A stretch of DNA of 64,000 bases from Shewanella atlantica (GTDB taxonomy: Bacteria; Pseudomonadota; Gammaproteobacteria; Enterobacterales; Shewanellaceae): contig NZ_RXNV01000003.1 in the NCBI RefSeq assembly GCF_003966265.1, forward strand, positions 62,001 through 126,000, given 5' to 3'. The position numbers were made by a program, and so were the translations under genes. Positions 47,034 to 55,971 of this stretch are shown here, in pieces (the first letter of the stretch is position 1; every line of letters begins with the position of its first letter). Under the pieces are notes generated by a model, which worked only from the letters and a program-made list of their open reading frames with translations, was not told where the DNA came from and searched no databases.

Positions 47034-48017
47034 TTAATCTAATTCCTGCATAAACTCATCTAACAGCTCATCTTCATCAAGATCGACAGGTACATCACCA
47101 TCATACACCTTATAGTCCATATGTTGAAAATAGGCTTCTTTAACAAAAGTATAAGGGTCTAACGCGTTATCGACGAGTCTTTCTTGATCGATAGCTCCGG
47201 CCCTTCTATGCAGGTTCTCAAGCCCCCATTTCAACAAGGACTGCCACACAGTTATCTCCGATATTGGAAAGTATAGGCCATCAACCCAGAACGACGCGAC
47301 CTCTCTGGTGACATAAGGTCCCAAGAACGGCGCCATAAAGTATGGGCCATTAGGTACACCGTAGTAGCCCAGCACCTCATTGAATTCATCTTGTTTGCGT
47401 GGCAGGCCCATCATATCGGCGACATCAATGACACCGAGTAGCCCCATGGTCGAGTTTATCGTAAAGCGTCCACCGGCATTTGCGGCCCAGCCCCATTTAC
47501 CCTGCAAGGTGTTGTTTACCAAGGAACTGGGTTCATCCAGGTTAGATACAAAATTATGGATACCTGTCTTCACCGGTCTAGGTACATAATCGTTATATCC
47601 ATGAGCAACTGGTCGATAAAAATACCTGTCCAGGTACAGGTAGTTAAAGTCCCACATAGCCCGGTTAAACCCTTCGATGGGATCTCTGGGGTCAACATAG
47701 GTAACGGTAATCTCTGGAGTCGTGACTTCTGCATCAGATGGCTCAGACCTGCCAACATCAGAATCAGTTCCTTCAATGTCAGCAGCGATATCGGATTCGT
47801 CAGTTTGGCCTGAAATGCCCTGTTCAGGGTAACTCTGTTCTGAGTAACTTAGAGCCGAGTAAGTCAGGTCAGAGTCTGTTTGATCAGGGCTAATTGGGAA
47901 TTCGGTAGAATCGACGTGTACACGTTCGGCGTCCTGTCCGTATATGTTTAACTGCGATGCTGAAATGGGAGCAACGCCAAACACTGCTATAACCAGCATT
48001 ATCCATTTAAACTTCAT
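47034..48017 (-). CDS. mlaA: MlaA (VacJ) phospholipid-removal protein, non-lipoprotein form
   Basis: A 327-residue outer-membrane-associated protein that removes phospholipids from the outer leaflet with the Mla system. The MlaA domain begins at DPIEGFNRAMWDFNYLYLDRY (about 112) and includes FVSNLDEPSSLVNNTLQGK, STMGLLGVIDVADMMGL and FLGPYVTREVASFW. Residues 1-20 are a signal peptide (WIMLVIAVFGVAPISAS), but no cysteine follows it, so it lacks the usual lipid anchor. Residues 35-105 are an acidic Ser/Asp/Glu-rich extension, and the C-terminus is also acidic. Confidence 0.9.
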   Translation of the reverse strand: MKFKWIMLVIAVFGVAPISASQLNIYGQDAERVHVDSTEFPISPDQTDSDLTYSALSYSEQSYPEQGISGQTDESDIAADIEGTDSDVGRSEPSDAEVTTPEITVTYVDPRDPIEGFNRAMWDFNYLYLDRYFYRPVAHGYNDYVPRPVKTGIHNFVSNLDEPSSLVNNTLQGKWGWAANAGGRFTINSTMGLLGVIDVADMMGLPRKQDEFNEVLGYYGVPNGPYFMAPFLGPYVTREVASFWVDGLYFPISEITVWQSLLKWGLENLHRRAGAIDQERLVDNALDPYTFVKEAYFQHMDYKVYDGDVPVDLDEDELLDEFMQELD

Positions 48018-48374
48018 ATTTCTCTCTTTGGTAAAACAACTGAATCCGTTTCAGCTGATACTGCTTACGATTAACACAAACCAGATACTGTATTGATGCT
48101 AGATTTAAGAGTGAGTCTCAGTTGCCGGAGTGCCATCGCCCTCATACTCAAACTTAACCTTTTGCTTAGGCTATTAGCAGGAAAAACTAAAGTAAGCCTC
48201 TGCTTGAGTCGATAATGAGTAGTAATGACAAATAATTGCCCAATCAGTTTAAAACTAGACTACTCAGTGTGATTTTTGTTTGTAAGGGGCTAAGGATACT
48301 TGCCAAAAAAAATAGATCAAATTTATTATCACGAAAATTGTAAGCACTAATGAAAAAATACCGGAAATCAATCA
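48018..48374. other. Divergent intergenic region between mlaA and the FliK-like gene
   Basis: 357 bp, A+T rich, with no REP element or gene. It must hold the promoters of both divergent genes; I could not identify a convincing sigma-28 or sigma-54 site. Confidence 0.5.
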
Positions 48375-50750
48375 ATGTCAGAACCTGTCAACACACGTAA
48401 TGGAAGTAGCACATTGCCCATAACAAGAGTCGTTTCCGGTAACCATTCCAGAGTAGAGATGGTGCCCTCCAAGGACACTCAACCTCATGAAAAAACAGGT
48501 GCTACTGCGCCCAACAGCACTAATACCAGCACTAATACCAGTGCTAATACTAGTGCTAAACCCAGCTCAGCTGCGCAATCGGCACCTCCTGCAGGTTCGG
48601 GGTCGGTTGTTTCCCAAAACGCCGACAGTAAGGCTCAATTACCATCCACCACCATTGCCACGGACAGACATCCACAAGTAAAAATTGAGGCTCAGGGATT
48701 AAGAGCTGCCGTTATACAGTTTTCTTCAAAGATAGACCAAATAACTTTAGATGGCTCAAAATACAATATTGATTTTTCATCTTATTCGAGTCGTCGCACT
48801 GCGTTAAAGGCGATAAGTTATCTGGTCAATACTAGTCAAGAGTTCTCATTTTCTCAAAACCCACAGTCTCAAAAAACTCAGGTTCAAACAGCATTAGCTC
48901 AAAATTCATTAGCTCATAAAATACAGCCTCAAAATACAGCGACCGATAGTGCCGTAACCGTTGCGGGAAAAGATTCATTCACGGCTCAGTTGATATCCTT
49001 AGGAAAAACGATAACTACCAGCCTGCCCGAGGGACTTAAAAGCTTGATCCAACAAAATGGGATAGACCTCAATCAATTAAAGCAGCTGAGCTCCCGTCCA
49101 CAAGGCTACCCTCTTCCCACCGCCCAGTACGACGGCAAGGCGTTAACTTTATCCAATGGATTGTCACTGCCTCTGCCACAAGCCACTCTCTCTGCTCTCA
49201 GCGCCGCTCAACCCTCACCCACTCATGGCGCGACTCCCGGGCTTGAGCTGGTGCCCAGCATTAGTTACCAAAACCGGCAATGGGTTTTAAGGCTTACTCC
49301 TATCGTAGAAACCAGCATAGTGGAGCTCACATCTAACTCACAGGCTCAATCATCACGAAACACGGGGGAGATGGAGTCACAGTTGGTGTTAGCTAAGCCG
49401 GAATTATCTAAGCTGTACTCAAATTTGATAAAGGTGCTGGAAAAGCTCCCCTACAAAGACCCGAACGGCTTACCCCCAACCAGTTCCAATGCCCCCGCTA
49501 CCAAGCAGTCAGCTACAGGTGTTTTAGCTGAGGCCAGCTCAACTGGCGGATCCGCCAAAGCCAGCACTAACATGAACCCGGATACTTTGGCTAAGTCACT
49601 ATCAAGCACGCTCTCTACTGCTTCAGAATCTAATGCTTCAGCTAATAAGACATCGGGAGTACAGACAAATACCGAGCAGGGCATTAAGTCTCAGGCCATT
49701 CAAAACCAGTTGAATCAGGCCCAGACAATTAAAGGGCTTAAGGAAGGTACTGATTTACAATCGCTTAAGCACCTAGCAGCTAAACAAGAGTCACCTAATC
49801 AGCTATCACCTAAACAAAAGTCTGAGCAGACTTTACCCGGTACGGTGAAACAGGAAAAGGAGTCCTCTTCGTCAGGGCTAAACAGAGATCTCATGTTGAG
49901 TGCTCTCAATAAGGCATTTGGTAAAGCCGGAGGGCTTCCACAAAATACGGAGAAAGCCGCAGAGCCGCAAAAATCCCTCGCAACTCTCTTATTTAAACTT
50001 TTACCACAAATTCACCCCTCTATGTTGCGAACTTTGGCACTTCCGAGCAAGGTGCAGGAGGAGTTAGTGGGCTTGTTGAATTTAAATTCAACTGTTGAGG
50101 TCAATGCTGTAGCCAGAGCTAGCATGTCACACATGAATTCAGTCTCGTTACTGTTTCAGCTTCTGCTTGGTGTAAAGACGGCAGGCTTTACCGGTAAACC
50201 CGGAAGCGGTAGCAGCTCTAAGCTCAGTACATCATCTCAAAAATATTTACAAAAGCTACAGTCTCAGTTGGGAGTCAACCACTCACTCCTGTCCATGTTC
50301 GATAAGGCGGGGACCACTGAAACTATGGCGAAGTTAGTTAACAACCTGAACCTCTACTCCCAGGCCAGCAACGATAGCAATGGGCAGACAAACTGGTACT
50401 TTACCCTCCCCTACTCACTCAATCAGCATCAGGACCAACTTGAGGGACAGTTCACCAAAGAGGAAAGTAATCAGGAGGATGACACTAATTCAAATTGGCG
50501 ACTCCAGCTCAAATTTAACTTAGCTCAAGGGCCTCTTTTAATTAAGACCCAGATAAAAGACAACCGCTTAGATATGACATTTAACGGCGAGGATGACACC
50601 TTACTCAATAAGATTGATCTGCTGTTACCACCACTTATGGAAAAACTGGTCGATATCGGTTTAACACCGGAAAAGGTAGTAACTAAACGCTCTAAAGTAC
50701 CCGCGACCCTACTCCCGGGCGATCATTATCTGGTAAAGATAAAGGCTTGA
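48375..50750 (+). CDS. FliK-like flagellar hook-length control protein homologue
   Basis: A 791-residue protein of low complexity, rich in Ser, Thr, Gln, Asn and Ala, with tandem NTSTNTSANTSA near 49-60. Only the last 130 residues look globular: WRLQLKFNLAQGPLLIKTQIKDNRLDMTFNGEDDTLLNKIDLLLPPLMEKL resembles the Flg_hook domain of FliK C-termini, which binds FlhB. GGAAAT precedes the ATG. The next gene on the strand resembles the FlhB C-terminus, so both ends of the FliK-FlhB interaction are present. It could be a hook-length paralogue rather than the main FliK. Confidence 0.68.
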   Translation: MSEPVNTRNGSSTLPITRVVSGNHSRVEMVPSKDTQPHEKTGATAPNSTNTSTNTSANTSAKPSSAAQSAPPAGSGSVVSQNADSKAQLPSTTIATDRHPQVKIEAQGLRAAVIQFSSKIDQITLDGSKYNIDFSSYSSRRTALKAISYLVNTSQEFSFSQNPQSQKTQVQTALAQNSLAHKIQPQNTATDSAVTVAGKDSFTAQLISLGKTITTSLPEGLKSLIQQNGIDLNQLKQLSSRPQGYPLPTAQYDGKALTLSNGLSLPLPQATLSALSAAQPSPTHGATPGLELVPSISYQNRQWVLRLTPIVETSIVELTSNSQAQSSRNTGEMESQLVLAKPELSKLYSNLIKVLEKLPYKDPNGLPPTSSNAPATKQSATGVLAEASSTGGSAKASTNMNPDTLAKSLSSTLSTASESNASANKTSGVQTNTEQGIKSQAIQNQLNQAQTIKGLKEGTDLQSLKHLAAKQESPNQLSPKQKSEQTLPGTVKQEKESSSSGLNRDLMLSALNKAFGKAGGLPQNTEKAAEPQKSLATLLFKLLPQIHPSMLRTLALPSKVQEELVGLLNLNSTVEVNAVARASMSHMNSVSLLFQLLLGVKTAGFTGKPGSGSSSKLSTSSQKYLQKLQSQLGVNHSLLSMFDKAGTTETMAKLVNNLNLYSQASNDSNGQTNWYFTLPYSLNQHQDQLEGQFTKEESNQEDDTNSNWRLQLKFNLAQGPLLIKTQIKDNRLDMTFNGEDDTLLNKIDLLLPPLMEKLVDIGLTPEKVVTKRSKVPATLLPGDHYLVKIKA

Positions 50751-50753
50751 TTG

Positions 50754-51000
50754 TGTAGGAGCGGCTTTAGCCGCGAAAGATGACAAAAGCGCTCCTCAAG
50801 GAGCAGGAATTGTTAATGTAGGACTGGCTTTGATGTAAGACCGGCTTTAACCGGGAGTGGTTTAGACGTATATCACTGCCGATTCGTAACCAAGAGCTTC
50901 GCGGCTGAAGCACGCTCCGACAAAAAAAGGGCAAACAGTTAATGGTTAATCGCTACTGTGTAAGACCTGCTTTGATGTAGAGCCGGCTTTAGCCGGGGTG
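50754..51000. repeat. REP cluster between FliK-like and FhlB-like genes
   Basis: A perfect-stem GTAGGAGCGGCTTTAGCCGC at 50756, then partial and variant copies (GTAGGACTGGCTTTG, GTAAGACCGGCTTTAACCGG) near 50818 and 50836, a reverse unit near 50900, and GTAGAGCCGGCTTTAGCCGG near 50977 that runs into the next gene's leader. Confidence 0.8.
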
Positions 51001-51033
51001 GTTTCTAGCAAATTAATGAATATAGTGACAGAT

Positions 51034-51369
51034 ATGAAAAATGAAGATGATACCCAACAAGAAGATAACCGACAGACAGAACGACAAGCTGTAGCGCTTG
51101 GGTTCGATGGTCAACACACGCCTACAGTTACGGCTAAAGGTACGGGGCTTGTTGCTGAAGAGATAATTGCATTAGCCGAAGAGGCGGGTATTCATATTCA
51201 TAAGAACCCGCATCTCAGTGACTTTTTACAGCGCTTAGAACTTGGCGAGGAGATCCCCAAAGAGCTCTACTTTCTTATTGCCGAGTTAATTGCATTTGTG
51301 TATATGCTCGACGGAAAATTCCCCGAGCAGTGGAATAACATGCATCAAAAAATTGTAGAGGAAGTTTGA
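51034..51369 (+). CDS. FlhB C-terminal-domain-like protein (FhlB/YlqH type)
   Basis: A 111-residue protein matching the cytoplasmic C-terminal domain of FlhB: AVALGFDGQHTPTVTAKGTGLVAEEIIALAEEAGIHIHKNPHLSDFL and LFFLIAELIAFVYMLDG-like end. The NPTH self-cleavage motif of FlhB is not present; the aligned site reads TPTV. The start is uncertain: ATGs at 51016 and 51034 both lack a good ribosome site. The product is a free FlhB-C homologue, thought in other bacteria to substitute for or modulate export-gate specificity switching. Confidence 0.78.
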   Translation: MKNEDDTQQEDNRQTERQAVALGFDGQHTPTVTAKGTGLVAEEIIALAEEAGIHIHKNPHLSDFLQRLELGEEIPKELYFLIAELIAFVYMLDGKFPEQWNNMHQKIVEEV

Positions 51370-51516
51370 GTAAACGACGCACACCTGGTGTGCTAATTGA
51401 CGGCTTTGCCTTTAAAATCTGAGACGATGGCTTCGCCTGTATAAGCTGAGACGATACCAACAAGTTGGCTTAACAAGCAGAGATGACACTTGCAGCGCAA
51501 GTTATCCGGCGCTTCG

Positions 51517-52104
51517 CTTGCGTAGGACCGGCTTTAGCCGGGAACCATTGGAGGTATACATTACCAGGTTATCCCACTGCGGTTAAAAGCTTCGCGGCTA
51601 AAGATCGCTCCTACAGAGAGGGAATGGTAGGGTTAGTTCTTGTGTAAAACCGGCTTTAGCCGGGAACCATTGGAGGTATACATTACCAGGTGATCCCACT
51701 GCGGTTAAAAGCTTCGCGGCTAAAGCGCGCTCCTACAGAGAGGGAATGGTAGGGTTAGTTCTTGTGTAGGACCGGCTTTCGCCGGGAACCATTGGAGGTA
51801 TACATTACCAGGTTATCCCGCTGCGGTTAAAAGCTTCGCGGCTAAAGCGCGCTCCTACAGAGAGGGAATGGTAGGGTTAGTTCTTGTGTAAAACCGGCTT
51901 TAGCCGGGAACCATTGGAGGTATACATTACCAGGTGATCCCACTGCGGTTAAAAGCTTCGCGGCTGAAGCGCGCTCCTACAGAGAGGGAATGGTTGGGTT
52001 AGTTCTTGTGTAGGACCGGCTTTAGCCGGGAACCATTGGAGGTATACATTACCAGGTTATCCCGCTGCGGTTAAAAGCTTCGCGGCTGAAGCGCGCTCCT
52101 ACAA
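51517..52104. repeat. Five-copy, exact 122-bp tandem REP array with a two-unit superstructure
   Basis: The GGAACCATTGGAGG segment starts at 51541, 51663, 51785, 51907 and 52029, a strict 122-bp period. Units 2 and 4 share GTAAAACCGG with GGTGATCCCAC; units 3 and 5 share GTAGGACCGG with GGTTATCCCGC, so the array grew by copying a 244-bp dimer. The preceding 51370-51516 holds no gene. Confidence 0.95.
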
Positions 52105-52202
52105 CGCCCCAATCAATTCAAACAAGGAACGTCAAACAGCGCAGCGTCGTCTTAGCTCTTACAGTTCAGCAGGAACACCGGTTAGCGCAGCGTCACTTTT
52201 TC

Positions 52203-52607
52203 TTAACCTTTCCCATGCAATCTGATGAGTAACTCGGCTTCGGCTCTCGGGATCTCACATTCATTAATCAGCTCATCGACACCGGCACCTAAGTCAACCA
52301 TTTTCATTGCGCGAGTGTACAGCTTGGCCTGTGGGTCTTGTTGGTTTGCTTCGTCGAGTCTGGCATCTTGTCGAGAGGTTTTCTTTTCCAGCTCCAACAT
52401 GCGTTTTCCGACACCTATGGTACCGCTTCTTAGCTCTTGCAGCTCACGCTTCACCGCTTCTCGTTGACGATCACTCTCTTTAACTAATACGGTAAGAGCA
52501 TCGACTTTCGCCTTAAGCTTAGCGGTTTGCTTTTGTTGAAAGAATGCTAAGCCTAAACACGCAATCACATACACTAAGGCTGCGATTAAGATTTCATCAC
52601 CGATCAT
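52203..52607 (-). CDS. DUF2802 family membrane-anchored protein
   Basis: A 134-residue protein with one N-terminal membrane helix (about 5-24), a charged coiled-coil (28-85; KLKAKVDALTVLVKESDRQREAVKRELQEL) and a C-terminal helix-turn region (AMKMVDLGAGVDELINECEIPRAEAELLIRLHGK) characteristic of DUF2802. These genes commonly lie right after cheW in polar-flagellum chemotaxis operons. Role unknown. The C-terminal segment looks like a small HTH-like bundle. Confidence 0.82.
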   Translation of the reverse strand: MIGDEILIAALVYVIACLGLAFFQQKQTAKLKAKVDALTVLVKESDRQREAVKRELQELRSGTIGVGKRMLELEKKTSRQDARLDEANQQDPQAKLYTRAMKMVDLGAGVDELINECEIPRAEAELLIRLHGKG

Positions 52608-52803
52608 GTGAATATACCAATTCCGATAAGTATGTTGTCAATTCAGAGCTACTCAGGCTTTTCAATTCAAGGCGCATTGATGTAGAAATGGTTATTCCCT
52701 TGCAACACAGAAGTGAATGCCAGAGAAGCTCCCTCGGGCGGCTAGTGATTTAACCAAGAGTAAGACTCTTTTAATGAAGTAACTTTATAGAAGATACAAA
52801 ACT

Positions 52804-52831
52804 TCAGGCTCCGGCAAAACCGGAACCTGAA
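52804..52831 (-). terminator. Possible terminator after cheW
   Basis: CAGGCTCCGG-CAAAA-CCGGAACCTG forms a stem of about 10 bp with one mismatch; on the minus strand a short AAGTTTTG follows. It lies about 100 bp past the cheW stop, and so may separate the chemotaxis operon from the DUF2802 gene. The rest of 52608-52927 shows nothing else. Confidence 0.5.
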
Positions 52832-52927
52832 AATAGGCCAGCAAATTCCTGAACTTAAACTCTGACTAAACTCAATCTAAAAGATTGGAAACTAATAGGT
52901 AGAAGCCAGAGTCAGAAACTGTAGCGA

Positions 52928-53419
52928 TTAAATTTGGGACAGCTCCATCCACTCTTCGTCAGATAACAGCTTATCCAGGTCTACAAGAATAAGTAATTCA
53001 TCATCCCTGTTACTCACACCTTGAATAAACTTAGCACTTTCTTCTGTGCCGACGTTAGGTGCATTATCTATCTCTGAACCACGAAGATAAACAACTTCAG
53101 CCACACTGTCGACAAGAATGCCAATCACCTGCTTTTCAGCTTCGATGATCACAATTCTTGTTGAGTCATCGACTTCAGCAGAAGCTAAGCCGAAACGAGA
53201 GCGTGTATCTATGACTGTGACAACATTACCCCTTAGGTTGATAATGCCCAATACATAGTGAGGAGCACCAGGAACGGGTGCAATTTCGGTATATCTTAAT
53301 ACCTCTTGAACCTGCATGACATTAATGCCATAAGTTTCATTGTCGAGTCTGAATGTCACCCACTGTAACACTTCATCATCTTTATTTACCGCTACCGCTA
53401 CTTTATTTGCGTCTGTCAT
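52928..53419 (-). CDS. cheW: Chemotaxis coupling protein CheW
   Basis: A 163-residue coupling protein linking receptors to CheA. WVTFRLDNETYGINVMQVQEVLRYTEIAPVPGAPHYVLGIINLRGNVVTVIDTRSRFGL is the canonical CheW core. GAGG 5 nt before the ATG at 53419 selects this start over an in-frame one 15 bp upstream that would overlap parP. It is last in the operon. Confidence 0.95.
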   Translation of the reverse strand: MTDANKVAVAVNKDDEVLQWVTFRLDNETYGINVMQVQEVLRYTEIAPVPGAPHYVLGIINLRGNVVTVIDTRSRFGLASAEVDDSTRIVIIEAEKQVIGILVDSVAEVVYLRGSEIDNAPNVGTEESAKFIQGVSNRDDELLILVDLDKLLSDEEWMELSQI

Positions 53420-53426
53420 ATCTACC

Positions 53427-54503
53427 TCAGCCAACAGGATCCTGACTACCTAAACCTGAATTTAATAATTCTATGAGTGCTTGCACATGCAATATGCCAC
53501 ACATCTGCTCTTTTACTACACCAGCCAACCAAGGGCGCTTCCCAGCTTTGCTCCGCCAGTTGACCTCAGATTTCGTGATTCTTACTGCATTTACCAAGGA
53601 TTCACACGTCAATCCCCAGTTACTATCTTCTAATAATACAACATATTGATAGTTTACAGATTCAGCTAATGTTTTATCGTACTTTTCAGGCATAACCCAT
53701 GCACCGGTATCGACAATATTTAGCTGTGTATCTCTATATGTTTGGACTCCCTTATACCAAGCGGGTCTGCCCATAATATGATTAATCCGTTCAATTTTAA
53801 CGATTCCACCCAGACTCACTAACGGCACGGCCAATGTCAGCCCTGCTACCTTAAAGAATAGTACCTGAAACTCATCATCGAGCGTTTCAAGCAGATCTTT
53901 TGTTACTTTAGGTGGTATTTCACCTAATTGTGTCTTTAACTCTGCTTTCTGTTCCTGCTTTTGCTCAATATCAACCTTCTTTTCAAGGTTAACATCGACT
54001 TTAGGCTTTACAGCGACTTTATCCGGAGCAGATGTCGTCTTAATTTTGGGTTTAGCAAGCGTTTGATTCTTAAGCTTAACAACTGATTCAGTTTCAATCT
54101 GTGGCTCAGGTTTGAAAACCGGTGCTAAAAGTTGCTCCAGAGCCATCTTATCAAGATGAGGGTCGCTCTCTCTTATTTTTGATTTCGTTAACGCCTGCGT
54201 CTCTGTTTGAGGTTGAGTCTTGAGTTGTGTTTGTAGCCTTGGTGTCTCAACTGCTTCGGGCTTTTCAATTACAGACTCATTCCCATACCCAACAGACTTT
54301 GATGACTCTTGCTGTAAAGCTTCATGATTCGACGCGTCGGGTTTCAATGCCTCGACACTTGGTCCATCTGAAATCACTTCGGGAACAACTTGTTCAGCAA
54401 TATCGGCAGTTATCGCCTCAACTTGAATACTTGGTTCATCTTCGACCTCAGTAAGGAGTAGAGAAAAATAATCGAATACCGCTTCATCAACTGAGGTTGT
54501 CAT
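53427..54503 (-). CDS. parP: ParP-like CheW-domain polar chemotaxis protein
   Basis: A 358-residue protein with a long Pro/Lys/Gln/Glu-rich N-terminal half (about 25-200) and a C-terminal CheW-like AIF domain (about 210-350: EFQVLFFKVAGLTLAVPLVSLGGIVKIERINHIMGRPAWYKGV). The arrangement parC-parP-cheW, with the ParC ATPase just upstream, matches Vibrio, where ParP ties chemotaxis arrays to the cell pole by binding CheA and ParC. It overlaps the parC end by 17 bp. A second CheW-like adaptor is the alternative. Confidence 0.86.
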   Translation of the reverse strand: MTTSVDEAVFDYFSLLLTEVEDEPSIQVEAITADIAEQVVPEVISDGPSVEALKPDASNHEALQQESSKSVGYGNESVIEKPEAVETPRLQTQLKTQPQTETQALTKSKIRESDPHLDKMALEQLLAPVFKPEPQIETESVVKLKNQTLAKPKIKTTSAPDKVAVKPKVDVNLEKKVDIEQKQEQKAELKTQLGEIPPKVTKDLLETLDDEFQVLFFKVAGLTLAVPLVSLGGIVKIERINHIMGRPAWYKGVQTYRDTQLNIVDTGAWVMPEKYDKTLAESVNYQYVVLLEDSNWGLTCESLVNAVRITKSEVNWRSKAGKRPWLAGVVKEQMCGILHVQALIELLNSGLGSQDPVG

Positions 54504-55278
54504 GAGAAAGCTCCCCGGTTAACAGGTGATCTAACAGCCTTTCGTATGCCTTCACACCACGACTGCTTGCCGCGTAATGTGAAGCTGGAAGATGCGCTAA
54601 ACTCGCATCTCTGAATTTAGTATCGACCGGGATCACATCCGGCCAAAGTTTGTCACCATACTTTTCACCCAGATGCTGCAGAGCGGATGACGCCGCCTTA
54701 GTTCGTCTGTCATACATAGTAGGTACAACAGTATAGTTATATCTGGTTTTCTTAGAACGCCCCATTAAGATCATGGTTTTTATCATTCGATCTAAACCTT
54801 TAATCGCAAGGAACTCCGTTTGAACAGGCACAATAATATGTTGACTGGCCGCAAGCGCATTGACCATCAACACGCCTAAGACAGGTGGGCAATCGATCAG
54901 TGCCACATCGTAGTCATCTTTAACTAAGAGGAGCAATTTTTGCAAAATAAGTCCCATCCCCCCCTGGTGACCGAGAGATCGGTCTAAGGTGGCGAGCGCC
55001 ATAGTCGAAGGAAGCAGGTCGATCCCCTCAACATCCGTTGAGACGATATGGCTTTTCACTCCCTCTTTAGTGAGTTGCTTATGAGCTAAAAAAACATCGT
55101 AGAGAGAGCCAGGAACCTCTTCGGAGTCAATGCCAAGGTAATAACCCAGCGATGCGTGCGGATCGGTATCGATCATCAAAACACGCTGCCCACGTTTAGC
55201 CAGAGCTCCGGCCAAACTGGCAACCGTAGTCGTTTTACCCACGCCACCTTTCTGGTTTGCTATGGTCCAGATCTTCAA
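54487..55278 (-). CDS. parC: ParC-like ParA-family ATPase of the chemotaxis operon
   Basis: A 263-residue Walker-type ATPase. MKIWTIANQKGGVGKTTTVASLAGALAKRG is the deviant Walker A, LLPSTMALATLDRS and VALIDCPPVLGVLMVNALAAS follow. No parB-like partner is adjacent; its neighbours are parP and cheW. In Vibrio this protein positions chemotaxis arrays at the old pole. It should not be mistaken for the chromosome-partition ParA. Confidence 0.88.
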   Translation of the reverse strand: MKIWTIANQKGGVGKTTTVASLAGALAKRGQRVLMIDTDPHASLGYYLGIDSEEVPGSLYDVFLAHKQLTKEGVKSHIVSTDVEGIDLLPSTMALATLDRSLGHQGGMGLILQKLLLLVKDDYDVALIDCPPVLGVLMVNALAASQHIIVPVQTEFLAIKGLDRMIKTMILMGRSKKTRYNYTVVPTMYDRRTKAASSALQHLGEKYGDKLWPDVIPVDTKFRDASLAHLPASHYAASSRGVKAYERLLDHLLTGELSHDNLS

Positions 55279-55314
55279 AAAAAGCCCCTCAAATAAACTG
55301 CCACTATCACTATT

Positions 55315-55971
55315 TTAATTATTCTCTCGAGTTGTCACTCGAATGCCGCCATGAGGTAAGCTTATCACTTTAACCCCATCTTCATTTTCTGAAATCGTTA
55401 GGGGAACCGCCACCAACTCCTTCTCAACTTTGCTGCCATCGGCTTCACTCTTTATTCCGTCGGAAGCAAGCTGGATATCCGGGACATCTGAAGATTCTTC
55501 TGAACTAAGGCTTGATAGATCAGTGACTTCATTAATAGAGTTCCCATCAGTCGCTGGCTCTTCGATATTCTTATTCGTAAAGCGAGCAATACTCTCAGGT
55601 ACCACTATATCATCTTGATCCGTTTGTGCAGCTGTACGCGGCTTATCTTGACTCGTTTTGTGAGCCCCAGCCTCAGAGACATCTACACCGGGTCCAACAG
55701 TCACCTTAACTTCCTGCTGAGGTTTCGCGTGGGATAGTAATGCCTGTGTTGCTTTGGGATGCTCAGCCATCCATTTTGCTACAACTTCTGCTTGCTCATC
55801 TGGCACCATGAGCAAAACCTGACTGCTTTGCAATCGCTCCACTTCACTGAGCAGCAATTCATTTTTATGCCGCACATCAAAATAGAGGCTTGTTGTAACA
55901 AAAACACCTATTGAGAGTAGAAATATAATCAGAATAGAGAAAGTGTTCATCTTTCTCTTGGCTCTAGCCAT
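55315..55971 (-). CDS. Unknown membrane-anchored protein of the chemotaxis operon
   Basis: A 218-residue protein with a basic N-terminus, one membrane helix (about 11-31, [21 protein letters not shown]), a short coiled segment ([14 protein letters not shown]), a conserved-looking [24 protein letters not shown] block, a long acidic disordered middle and a distinctive C-terminus ([18 protein letters not shown]). I do not recognise a named family. It overlaps the end of cheB by 8 bp and precedes parC by 36 bp, so it is expressed with the array-positioning genes and may anchor or tune them at the membrane. Confidence 0.8.
   Translation of the reverse strand: MARAKRKMNTFSILIIFLLSIGVFVTTSLYFDVRHKNELLLSEVERLQSSQVLLMVPDEQAEVVAKWMAEHPKATQALLSHAKPQQEVKVTVGPGVDVSEAGAHKTSQDKPRTAAQTDQDDIVVPESIARFTNKNIEEPATDGNSINEVTDLSSLSSEESSDVPDIQLASDGIKSEADGSKVEKELVAVPLTISENEDGVKVISLPHGGIRVTTRENN

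Noticed and set aside
54487..55278. Chromosome-partition ParA and hence a nearby replication origin
   Set aside because: There is no parB, gidA/mnmG, dnaA or parS-like context; the gene lies in the chemotaxis operon with parP and cheW, which fits ParC.
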